Assembly: GCA_021778875.1 (NCBI GenBank)
Contig: JAJYBT010000048.1
Coordinates: forward strand, 1 to 9,120
DNA: 9,120 nt
Direction: 5' to 3'
Source of the DNA: Acidobacteriota bacterium
Lineage (GTDB): Bacteria > Acidobacteriota > Terriglobia > Terriglobales > Acidobacteriaceae
A model generated the notes under the pieces. That model did not search any database and was not told where the DNA came from. It was given only the letters and a program-made list of their open reading frames with translations. Shown piece by piece: positions 1 through 7,400 of this stretch. Both the position numbers and the translations under genes were made by a program. Each line of letters starts with the position of its first letter. The first letter of the stretch is position 1.

Positions 1-108
1 AATCCAGTCAAAGCCCCACTCCAGCGGCCGCACCACGCGATTTTCATCGCGCGTGGTCAGGCGCGTTTCCCACCGGTACATCCAGCGCGCGTAGCTCTCT
101 CTCAGCAT
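1..108 (-). CDS. 5' part of an unidentified protein (first 36 codons), possibly an alpha/beta-hydrolase
   Basis: An open frame runs on the minus strand from an ATG at 108-106 to the window edge without a stop. The peptide begins MLRESYARWMYRWETRL and continues with a segment reading NRVVRPLEWGFDWI. It has no signal peptide and is rich in Trp, Arg and acidic residues, which is unlike a chance frame. The Asn-Arg-Val-Val-Arg-Pro-x-Glu-Trp-Gly segment reminds me of the N-terminus of acidobacterial alpha/beta-hydrolase-like proteins, but that is memory of a pattern and no catalytic motif is visible. No clear Shine-Dalgarno precedes the ATG; the upstream bases on that strand are AT-rich, so a leaderless start is possible. 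It lies 59 bp downstream of the VKOR gene on the same strand and may be cotranscribed with it. A second in-frame Met at residue 10 is an alternative start. Reality of the gene is moderately sure; its function is not. Confidence 0.5.
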   Translation of the reverse strand, partial: MLRESYARWMYRWETRLTTRDENRVVRPLEWGFDWI

Positions 109-167
109 CGGGTTAGTTCAATTTTATCAGCGCATCCTGAGCGGATACAGGCAGAGCAGCGCGGCCC

Positions 168-584
168 TCAGGCCTTCGCCGCTCGCTTCAGCGACCAGTG
201 CTCAGCCCCAAGCCAGCCCACGCTGAGCAGCAGCATCACGGCAATCACGGTCTGCGAGATGACGCAGTACAGGCACCAGACCTGCAGCACATACTCCTCA
301 ATGAACGTGAGCCGCAGTGCAAACGCAAAGCCCGCAAACACCGCCAGCAGCAGCAGGAAACGCTGCCGCATCAGTGCCAGCCCGGCCAGCGCCAGGTAAC
401 CGGCAATGCCGATGATTGCCACCGGAATGTTGTTCATCTCGGCAAAGGGGCTGTGGTTGACCACGCCGCAATCCCAGCGGGCATTGATCGAGCACGGCTC
501 CGTTCCCGTGGAGTAGTGGACCTGCAGAGCCAGCGCGGAGACAACCACGCCGGCCAGTGCGAGAAGAGCAATCAGGTATCGCAT
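168..584 (-). CDS. VKOR (vitamin K epoxide reductase) family thiol oxidoreductase
   Basis: This is a 138-residue integral membrane protein with about four hydrophobic helices (near residues 3-21, 53-71, 76-93 and 105-125). It carries the VKOR signature: a loop cysteine pair C31 and C39 in CSINARWDC, a conserved Ser (S45) in NHSPFAE, and the redox-active CLYC motif at 104-107. In the family, electrons pass from a periplasmic thioredoxin/DsbA-like partner through the loop cysteines to the CxxC and then to quinone, so it does the job of DsbB in disulfide-bond formation. The length fits a stand-alone VKOR domain; there is no fused thioredoxin domain, so the partner must be encoded elsewhere. The start ATG at 584-582 is preceded by only a weak AGG-containing ribosome site. 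It is divergent from nadD across about 100 bp, and the unidentified partial gene follows it. Family assignment is firm; the physiological substrate is not known. Confidence 0.93.
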   Translation of the reverse strand: MRYLIALLALAGVVVSALALQVHYSTGTEPCSINARWDCGVVNHSPFAEMNNIPVAIIGIAGYLALAGLALMRQRFLLLLAVFAGFAFALRLTFIEEYVLQVWCLYCVISQTVIAVMLLLSVGWLGAEHWSLKRAAKA

Positions 585-685
585 AGCGCTTACCTATGAT
601 GCTAAAACAATTCCCCGTCCGGCGCGAAACTTACCCGCCGGGACCACCGTCCGGCCAACGTACAGACCCCCCGGAAAGCAGTACC

Positions 686-1429
686 ATGGATGCCATGGAG
701 CATGCGGCAAGCTACGGTCCGCGCATCGCCTTCTTCGGAGGCAGCTTTGATCCTCCGCACCGCGGTCATCTGGCCATTGCGCGCGCCGCCCGCGCCGCTC
801 TCCGGCTGGATACGGTCCTGTTTGCCCCGGTGGGCACGCAGCCGTTAAAGCCACTGGGCGCGACCGCCGGCTTTGAGCACCGCGTTGCCATGACGCGGCT
901 GGCGATTGCAGACGAGCCCGGCTTTGCTGTCTCGCTGGCCGACGCGCCGGAGCCCGCGGGCAAGCCCAACTACACCATCGATACGCTGCACGCTGTGCGT
1001 GCCCAGTCGCCGCCCGGCGCGCAGCTCTTTTGCCTGATGGGCGCAGACTCTTTTCTGGGGCTGCGCCGCTGGCATCGCGGAGCGGAGATCCCCTTCGTCG
1101 CGCCGCTCATCGTCGCCTCGCGCCCGGGAGAAAGCCTCGCCGACCTGGCCGCCGTGCTGCCTGCGGGCCTGTCCATTGCGCCCGGCCCGGTGGAGCCCAC
1201 ACCGGCGGAGGTGGACGCATCAGCGGGAGTCGAGCTGCGCTGCTACACGCTGCGGGCCGCCAACGGCCGTTCCACGCCGTTCTACCTGCTGCCGGGGATG
1301 GAAATTGACATCAGCGCCTCCCACATCCGCCTGCAGGCGCAGGCCGCCGGAGACCGCTTCACCAGCGGCCACGAACTGCTGCCCAACGCCGTCGCCGAGT
1401 ACATCGCCGCCCACCGTCTTTACCGATAA
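686..1429 (+). CDS. nadD: Nicotinate-nucleotide adenylyltransferase (NadD)
   Basis: The product adenylylates nicotinate mononucleotide with ATP to give deamido-NAD, a cytoplasmic step in NAD synthesis. With the ATG at 686 it has 247 residues, somewhat longer than the usual 190-220. Visible nucleotidyltransferase hallmarks are GGSFDPPHRGH at 18-28 (the family's GxFxPxHxGH), TQPLKP at 51-56, YTIDT at 96-100, GADSF followed by a Trp-His (129-130), and ISASHIR at 209-215 (the ISxTxIR-type ATP-binding motif). The extra length lies between about residues 165 and 205, before the ISASHIR motif. I chose 686 because GGAAAG at 673-678 lies 7 bases upstream; an in-frame ATG at 596 would add 30 Pro-rich residues unlike the family and lies almost on top of the VKOR start. 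rsfS follows after 80 bp in the same direction, a common pairing in bacteria. Confidence 0.95.
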   Translation: MDAMEHAASYGPRIAFFGGSFDPPHRGHLAIARAARAALRLDTVLFAPVGTQPLKPLGATAGFEHRVAMTRLAIADEPGFAVSLADAPEPAGKPNYTIDTLHAVRAQSPPGAQLFCLMGADSFLGLRRWHRGAEIPFVAPLIVASRPGESLADLAAVLPAGLSIAPGPVEPTPAEVDASAGVELRCYTLRAANGRSTPFYLLPGMEIDISASHIRLQAQAAGDRFTSGHELLPNAVAEYIAAHRLYR

Positions 1430-1455
1430 GTGCTGCCATTCTTGCACTCTGCCGC

Positions 1456-1484
1456 TTGCCGCCGCCCCGGCAACGGGCTACGAT
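1456..1484 (+). promoter_or_regulatory. Possible sigma-70-type promoter for rsfS
   Basis: TTGCCG (1456-1461) and TACGAT (1479-1484) are separated by exactly 17 bases, each matching four of six positions of the -35 and -10 consensus. Transcription would begin near 1491, just ahead of a GGAGAG ribosome site at 1492-1497. The same -35 bases form the left arm of a 6-bp hairpin with CGGCAA at 1468-1473, so the element could instead be a weak structure in a nadD-rsfS readthrough RNA. This is pattern reading only. Confidence 0.3.
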
Positions 1485-1509
1485 GTGCGTTGGAGAGCTT
1501 TTTCCACGT

Positions 1510-2157
1510 ATGACTACCCCGCAAGCGCACGAGCATATCCGCCTACTGGTGCAGGCCGCCGCCAAGGTCTGTGAAGACAAGAAGGGCGAAGACACCCGCA
1601 TCCTTGAACTCGACCCCATCGACTCCGGCCTGGCGGACTTCTTCCTGATCACCTCGGCCCTGAATGACCGGCAGGCCCAGGCCATTGCCGACGAGGTGGA
1701 GCTGAAGCTGAAGCGCGAGTTCAACGTGATGCCCAACTCCGTGGAGGGCCGCCGCCAGGGCGAGTGGATCCTGCTGGACTATGTGGACTTTGTGGTCCAC
1801 GTCTTCCTTGCAGAGCGCCGCGCCTTCTACGACATCGAGCGCCTGCGCAAGTCGGCCCGGCCGCTGACGCCCGCCGAGTTTGACGAGGAGCTGAAGGCGA
1901 TGCTGGCTGCAAAGACGCGCGCCGCCCGCGGCAAATCCGCCGCCAAGGCTCCGGCGAAGAAGGCCGTCGAGGCCACGCCGAAGAAGAAATCCGCCGCGCC
2001 GGCCAAGAAGGCGCCCGCGAAAAAGGCTGCGGCAAAGCCCGCTGCCGCAAAGAAGACTAAAAAAAGGGCACCAGCCGCCAAGCCTGCTGCTAAAAAGGCC
2101 GCCGCAAAAAAGACGGCTGCAAGCTCTGCGACAAAGAAAGCCGCCGCCCGGAAGTAG
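1510..2157 (+). CDS. rsfS: Ribosomal silencing factor RsfS with an H1-like Lys/Ala-rich tail
   Basis: RsfS binds ribosomal protein uL14 on the 50S subunit and blocks joining with the 30S subunit, damping translation in starvation or stationary phase. Residues 8-118 give the whole conserved domain: KKGEDTRILEL, then SGLADFFLITSA (usually ADYFVI), then a stretch with the RQxQAIAD motif, EGRRQGEWILLDYVDFVVHVF and RRAFYDIERL. The domain is normally the whole protein of about 105-130 residues. Here it is 215, with a tail from about 136 to the end made almost wholly of Lys, Ala, Pro and some Arg/Thr/Ser in repeats of the PAKKA/AAKK kind. The ATG at 1510 is preferred because it puts the domain at its usual distance and has GGAGAG at 1492-1497, though the 12-base spacing is long; an ATG at 1483 and a TTG at 1456 are in frame but overlap the putative promoter. 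It follows nadD by 80 bp. Confidence 0.93.
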   Translation: MTTPQAHEHIRLLVQAAAKVCEDKKGEDTRILELDPIDSGLADFFLITSALNDRQAQAIADEVELKLKREFNVMPNSVEGRRQGEWILLDYVDFVVHVFLAERRAFYDIERLRKSARPLTPAEFDEELKAMLAAKTRAARGKSAAKAPAKKAVEATPKKKSAAPAKKAPAKKAAAKPAAAKKTKKRAPAAKPAAKKAAAKKTAASSATKKAAARK

Positions 2158-2223
2158 CCTTCCTTACCGGGGGCATTGCCCGGCCGGCCCGGTGACCGGG
2201 AATCGGAAGTAGACCTGAAATGA

Positions 2224-2253
2224 AAGAGGGACCTGAACGCCCAGGTCCCTCTT
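2224..2253. terminator. Strong hairpin between convergent genes, likely bidirectional terminator
   Basis: A perfect 12-bp inverted repeat (2224-2235 pairing with 2242-2253) encloses a 6-base loop, AACGCC. It lies 66 bp past the rsfS stop and 56 bp past the stop of the convergent GWxTD gene. Downstream of the stem on the plus strand is TTGCTGTTT; on the minus strand it is the T-rich TTTCATTT. Neither is a perfect U-run, but position and symmetry fit a shared terminator for both transcription units. A smaller hairpin (CCCGG-TGA-CCGGG, 2188-2200) precedes it. Confidence 0.8.
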
Positions 2254-2309
2254 GCTGTTTCGCTGCCGCCATTCCCTGGCGCAAATGCATAGCGTGAATC
2301 AGCGGACGG

Positions 2310-4379
2310 TTACTTTACGCCTGCGGCAAGCGATCGCAGATCGCGCGCTCTTGCATTGTTTCCCGTGGCCTCGCATGCATCCGCCAGCGTGCGGTACAGA
2401 TCCGCATTCGGCGGTTGCATCTTGATTTGCGCCTCCAGCAGCTGCTCCTCTGCCTTGGAGCCTCCCGTCACTCTCTGTGCGTTGGCAATTGCCAGCAACG
2501 TTCCGGGCGCTGCCGCAGTGCGGGAAAGGATTGGCTGCTTTCCAAGCGCGGCCAGCTCTGCAATCTGCCGCTGCCGGATGAGCAGGGCAGCTAGCTTATC
2601 CAGGGGACGCAGGTCCGAAGAGCTCTCCTTGAGGGCCATGCTGTACCACGTTTGTGCCGCGGCATCTGCTCCCTGCGCCTCAGCAGACATGCCGCGCTTC
2701 AAATCATCCACCGCAATGCCTTCCGGATCGTGCGGCCCGTAGGCGGTCCATGTGTCGACAAAATTTTCTGGCGGCTGCACATGCAGAATCATGGACGCAT
2801 AGGCGCTTTCTCTCGATCCCGCGCGGGTTGCGCTCACCACCAGCATGTAGGTTCCCACGTCCAGGCTGGATGTATTGAGAGTCTTGCCCGTCAGCAGATT
2901 GCCGGCTTTGTCACTGTTTGCGGCGTCGATATCCTCGCTTTCCACCGAAGGACTTGCACTGGAGGTCGTTGCTGCCCCATACGTATAGCGCAGATGAATC
3001 TTGTCTGGCGCGGTGGATGCGGGGTCGCGGGGGCCAAGCCATAGTTGAAACACCAGCGGCAGGCGCTCCCCCTGAGACAAGGTGACCGTCTGTGCTCCGC
3101 GCGGGGTAAAGCGCAGGCGCGATGCGCTGAAGGGCAGTTCCCCATTCGGATCCGGCACGGCCGCAGGCGCCTTGTAGACCAGCAGGCTTGAGATGCCTAC
3201 GGGCTTCGTGTTCACCGGGGGTACGGTAACGCTCGCATGTTGCTGCGCGGCAATATGGTTGATGTTGTTTGTGAGCGTGGTCACCAGCGTGTATGTGCCG
3301 GGAGCAAGCGGGATGCGCGCCTCCGCTGCGAATCTTTTCTTCTTCGCAATCTCAGCCTGCGCCGCAGTCAGATTGCCCGTGAGCCGATCTTCCTGTTCAT
3401 ACGCGGGTTTGCCTGCCGCGGTGGTCACGGTGGTGCGCAGCGTCAGGTCATAGTAATAGCTGCTGTCGGTGCGCTGCCCGATCAGCCGCGCGTCTGGCGT
3501 GCTTGTGGCCAGCAGATAGCTGAGCGTTTGGCGGTCAGCATCATCCCGAAATACTTCGTAGCTCAGGGACATGTTCCGATCCCCAAGCAGCACGCTCATG
3601 GTTACGTGCTCGGTTTGCCGATTCAGGTTCAGCTCATCCTGCGTCAGTGGATTGTCCGGCAGGCCGGCAATGGTGGAGAGCAGTACATCCGAAGAAAGGC
3701 TCGGCGAATAGTCGTCGAGGCTGACCGATTCGCCGGGAATCAGGCAGAGCGATGTCTTGGCAACCTCGTCTCCCAGCGACTTGCGCAGGGTTTCCAGGCT
3801 TCGCTTCTGGTCGTTCATGGCCTCAAGCGTGGAAACCAGCCGCGCCGGACCGTCCTGGTAAGGGGAGTAGAGCGTGTAGGGCTCGCCCAGGCTTCGCTTG
3901 TAGAAAAGCAGATTGAAGTAGGGTGGCAAAGCGCGGCTTGGCGTCTGATAAAACCAAATCTCGATGGGCCGCACATTCCGAGCCAGGGGATAATTGACGA
4001 CCTGCTGGGGAGGGCCAAGGATGATGTAAATGCGCCCTTGATCGGTTCGCCAGCCATCCTGCTGCGAGATGCCGCCAAAGTGCTCATTGGCATACGCCAG
4101 CCGGCGATAGTGCTCGTCCTTATAGGTATTTACATCGGAATTGGGATCCGGATTGCGAATTGCCCAGAACACCTTGATAAAGCTATCGCGCTCTGTGTCG
4201 GTCTGCAGAGAAAGAAACTCCTTTCTCTCGTTGCTGCTGATGATGTAATTGACCTCTTCGGTGAGCCAGTGCCGGTACCGCGGAGGCAGATCTTTTGGCC
4301 GAACGGCAGCTTGCGCAACGGAGACAAAGGAGAGCAGAACGAGAAGCCAGACCAGAGGACGGGAGAAAGTCGAAATCAA
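2310..4379 (-). CDS. Secreted GWxTD-domain protein with TPR-like C-terminus
   Basis: This is a 689-residue exported protein. Residues 1-24 are a signal peptide (hydrophobic VWLLVLLSFVSV, then AQA before the predicted cleavage). The GWxTD domain spans roughly 35-185 and has the naming motif GWRTD at 109-113, continuing DQGRIYIILGPP, and a preceding FWAIRNPDPNS segment. The middle (about 250-540) looks beta-rich, with repeats of the 'pGtYtLvttl/vGtYmLvvsa' kind suggesting Ig-like folds. The last 125 residues are helical and TPR-like. The GWxTD family is known mainly from Acidobacteria and Bacteroidetes and has no established biochemical function. Translation appears to start at TTG (4379-4377); GGAG at 4389-4392 sits 9 bases upstream and no ATG occurs near the signal peptide. 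It is the downstream gene of the TonB-receptor unit, 74 bp behind it with a hairpin in the gap, so it probably works with the receptor or at the same membrane. Confidence 0.88.
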   Translation of the reverse strand: MISTFSRPLVWLLVLLSFVSVAQAAVRPKDLPPRYRHWLTEEVNYIISSNERKEFLSLQTDTERDSFIKVFWAIRNPDPNSDVNTYKDEHYRRLAYANEHFGGISQQDGWRTDQGRIYIILGPPQQVVNYPLARNVRPIEIWFYQTPSRALPPYFNLLFYKRSLGEPYTLYSPYQDGPARLVSTLEAMNDQKRSLETLRKSLGDEVAKTSLCLIPGESVSLDDYSPSLSSDVLLSTIAGLPDNPLTQDELNLNRQTEHVTMSVLLGDRNMSLSYEVFRDDADRQTLSYLLATSTPDARLIGQRTDSSYYYDLTLRTTVTTAAGKPAYEQEDRLTGNLTAAQAEIAKKKRFAAEARIPLAPGTYTLVTTLTNNINHIAAQQHASVTVPPVNTKPVGISSLLVYKAPAAVPDPNGELPFSASRLRFTPRGAQTVTLSQGERLPLVFQLWLGPRDPASTAPDKIHLRYTYGAATTSSASPSVESEDIDAANSDKAGNLLTGKTLNTSSLDVGTYMLVVSATRAGSRESAYASMILHVQPPENFVDTWTAYGPHDPEGIAVDDLKRGMSAEAQGADAAAQTWYSMALKESSSDLRPLDKLAALLIRQRQIAELAALGKQPILSRTAAAPGTLLAIANAQRVTGGSKAEEQLLEAQIKMQPPNADLYRTLADACEATGNNARARDLRSLAAGVK

Positions 4380-4388
4380 GAGACGAAA

Positions 4389-4392
4389 CTCC
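4389..4392 (-). promoter_or_regulatory. Ribosome binding site GGAG deciding a TTG start
   Basis: On the minus strand GGAG lies 9 bases before the TTG at 4379-4377. No in-frame ATG exists near the encoded signal peptide, so this site supports initiation of the GWxTD gene at TTG, usually a weaker start than ATG. Confidence 0.6.
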
Positions 4393-4405
4393 AGTTGAAA
4401 TACGA

Positions 4406-4432
4406 AAGGGAGAGAGGAACTCTCTCTCCCTT
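4406..4432 (-). terminator. Intercistronic hairpin, terminator or attenuator between receptor and GWxTD gene
   Basis: An 11-bp perfect stem (4406-4416 with 4422-4432) closes a 5-base loop. On the minus strand it follows the receptor stop by about 21 bases and is itself followed by TTTCGTATTT, an imperfect T-rich tract. It ends just 26 bases ahead of the GWxTD start and before its ribosome site. No promoter is evident in the 74-bp gap, so a partial terminator that lowers GWxTD expression, or an mRNA 3'-end stabiliser for the receptor, is likelier than a full stop. Confidence 0.65.
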
Positions 4433-4453
4433 AAGGTTAGATTCTATCAACCC

Positions 4454-7400
4454 CTAGAACTCGAAGCGGACTGTTGCACGAGCATAAAACGGTCCCTGGA
4501 AGCTCGTCGGGCGGCCGTAGTCCCTATCCAGTGACGGAGAAGAACCAACGACCGGGTAGCCGGATGCGGGCTGCTGCGTGTATTGCACCTTGCCCGTGAT
4601 GAACTGGGAGTTGGTCACGTTGAAGGTATCCAGCGCCAGCTTCAGCACCTTGCCCTCATGCAACGGGATCGCATACTCACCCTTCATATCGAGCTGTGCG
4701 GTTGACGCCGTACGGCCTGCCGCGCCACGTCCGCCGATCGGCACTTCGCCCTGATTCAGATAGGCCGGATGATCGCCCAGCAAGCTGAGCGGGACACCGG
4801 ACTGTCCGCGAAGACCCAGGCCCACGGTGAGGCCCTTGGCGGCGTGAACGAACGGGCTGTCGGCACCGACCGTGTAGCTCAGGAACAGGTTTCCAACGTT
4901 CCTGCGGTCCGTGCTGAGGAAGCCCGGCTTGAACTGGTCGCCCAGCAGGCCAAGTGCGCCGGTGGTGAAGTCAAACAGCGAGCTGATGCCAGGGTCGGAC
5001 TGTCCGTTATCGTTGCGGTACGCGCCTTCATAGTTGCCAAAGAGCTTGGCGAAACGATAGTTGACCACGGCCAGCCAGTGGTTGCTGAAGCGCTTATCGA
5101 ATTCCAGCTCGAGCGATTGGAAGCGGCGGATAGGCTGTGCAAAGCCATCCGGCTTTCCATCGCCAGGGCCGGCATCCATGGTTGCCAGGTTCAGGAAGCA
5201 GGCGCCGCCGATAGGAACGTTCTTGCCATTTGTCCAGATGCCGCCAGCGCTGATGTAGGTGTCGTTTCCGTAGGCGCAACCCGGAACAGGCGCGGTATAG
5301 TTGTCCGCGGTAAGGCCGGTGGGGCTGCTGAGGGCTGCACCGTTTGCCGCCTGGAACTGGGCAGGCGTATACGTGACCTCCTGCTCGTTCACGGCGATAT
5401 CCGTCTTGGGGCTGGGATTGGCGATGCCGCCATTGTAGTTGCCGGAGATGGAAGAGGCTTCCGGCGACTGCGAGCCGATGTCTTCAATGATGCGTCCGAG
5501 GCGGCGGTCAATGTACCGCGCCTTGACGACCATTCCGTTCTTGATATCGCGCTCCACGCCCAGAACATACTCATCCTCGTACTCGGACTTGGTTCCGGGA
5601 ATGATGCCTTCACCGGTGGAGGAGGAGAAGTTGGGACCGCCAAAGTTATGAACCACGCCGCTATTGTCGGTGTACTTGGGCAGGTGGTTCAGGTTATGTG
5701 CCGCGTCGGGAACAATGATGAGCTGATGATTGCTGTCGATCTCAGGAGCGAAGTAGTACGCCGTATCGTCCTGTTCGTTGCCGAGCTGGCGGTTGGCCGC
5801 ATCGAGGGGCATGGCCCAGTAGTTGCGGCCGTAGTTGAAGAAGACCTTGCCCTTGCGATCGCCGAACGGATCGACGTTGATGCCCATGCGGGGCGACCAG
5901 TTGCCGGTGAAGGGATACTTCATCAGCGTTCCACCAATGCGCTGCTCTTCCCAGCGCAGGCCGGCATCGATGGTGATGAAGCGATTCATCACGTATGTAT
6001 CGTTACCGTAGGCTGCATGGTAGCGGCCGATGGAGTTCACCTTGAAGCCGACATACGTGCCGCGGTACACAGAGGCGTAGACGCGCTCGTTGTTCCATAT
6101 GGGGCACTGGGTGCAGGTGTTGTCGTTGCTCCAGTTGCTTGGATTCTCGGCCGTATTGGGGTTGGTGTTGGTGGCGAAGACCCGGAAGGAGGCGTTGGTC
6201 AAAGCGCCCACTGCCCTGGCCGGAATGTTGGTGTAATAGTCGCTCAGAGTCTCATTCATCGCATTCTTGGCCGGAATGGCATAGAGCGAACCGGAACGCG
6301 TGGGCTCGTAGAGGAAGTTGGTGTGGTCGTAGCTGTAACCCACCGAGAAGGTGTGATCGCCGAGGAAGTGGGCCGTCTTCTGCGTGTCAAAGGAGAGGCT
6401 GTAGGTGTTCTCCTTGGACGGAGCATAGTTGCCGAAGCCGGTGTTGACCGTTTGTCCGCCCTGCGGCAGGAGCGACTGGTCACCGATGAAGTACTGGTTG
6501 AGGAACGGTGATTCGTTGAAGTGGTCGTAGTTGTATGCGAAGGACGCATCCACGATCCAGGACGGGGTAATCACTCCATTGACGCGGAAGAAGGAATCGC
6601 GCGAACCGTACTGGAAGCTGCTCAGCGAAGAAGGAACGTTCGCGGTTGAGAGCGTGTTCGGCACCATGTTGTGGCGGGAGGGATCGCCAAAGCTGGCCGC
6701 TTCAAACTGCAGCTTGGGGCTGAGCTGGAAGGTCAGCTTTCCGGCCCAGCTCAGGGCCGTAGTGCTGAACGCGTAAGGACCGTGCGTGACGACAGCAGGA
6801 CCAGCCGCGGGCGCGCCCGTGTAGGTGAAGAACGGGTCAGCCTTGGCGATGGTCTGGTCGAGCGAAGGGTTGAAGGCTCCGAAGAAGAAGATCTTGTCTT
6901 TGTAGTGAGGGATGTAGCCGCCGAACTCAAGCGCCAGATCGTAGTGAGGAGTGGACAGCGTAGCGGCTGGGCTCGTCTGCAGGTAACCGAACTGGTAGAA
7001 CTGCTTCTGATCCGCATACCACGCACCGGGACCGGCGTAAGCCGCGATTGCCCCGTGGTAGGCGTTTGAGCCGGACTTGGTGACCATCTGGATGATGCCG
7101 CCCTGGGCCTTGCCATACTGGGGCTCAAAGCCGTAGGACTTGACGTCCACTTCCTTAATAAAGGCCAGATTGATGCCGGTGCCCAGGGATCCGTGATTGA
7201 CGTTGTAGGTTCCCAGGCTTCCATAGGCCTGGTCGGTGATCGTAACGCCGTCCACCACGTACAGGTTCTCAAGGCCGGTGGAGCCGCCGATGGAGGGGTT
7301 GGAAGCGCCCGGGCCGGCCTGGTTCGGAGTGCCGGCTACCTGTCCGGAAGCTGCGCTGGGGGCCGCGTAGAAGATGGCACTCACCGCGCGCGGCATCGGA

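Noticed and set aside
32..57. 8-bp inverted repeat ACCACGCG/CGCGTGGT
   Set aside because: It lies inside the partial coding region, with a 10-base loop and no T-run, so it is most likely coincidental.
136..172. CCTGAG...CTCAGG inverted repeat overlapping the VKOR stop as a terminator
   Set aside because: Six base pairs around a 25-base loop without a T-run on the minus strand is too weak.
596..685. Upstream ATG at 596 as the nadD start
   Set aside because: It would add 30 Pro-rich residues not found in the family and lies next to the divergent VKOR start; 686 has a proper ribosome site.
3237..4457. A 406-codon plus-strand frame opposite the GWxTD gene
   Set aside because: No recognisable motif; the minus strand has a signal peptide, the GWxTD motif and a ribosome site, so this is a shadow frame.
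4769..6511. A 580-codon open frame on the plus strand, antisense to the TonB receptor gene
   Set aside because: Its translation is Val/Ala/Gly/Glu-rich with no domain, signal or motif, and it mirrors the codon pattern of the strongly supported receptor on the other strand.
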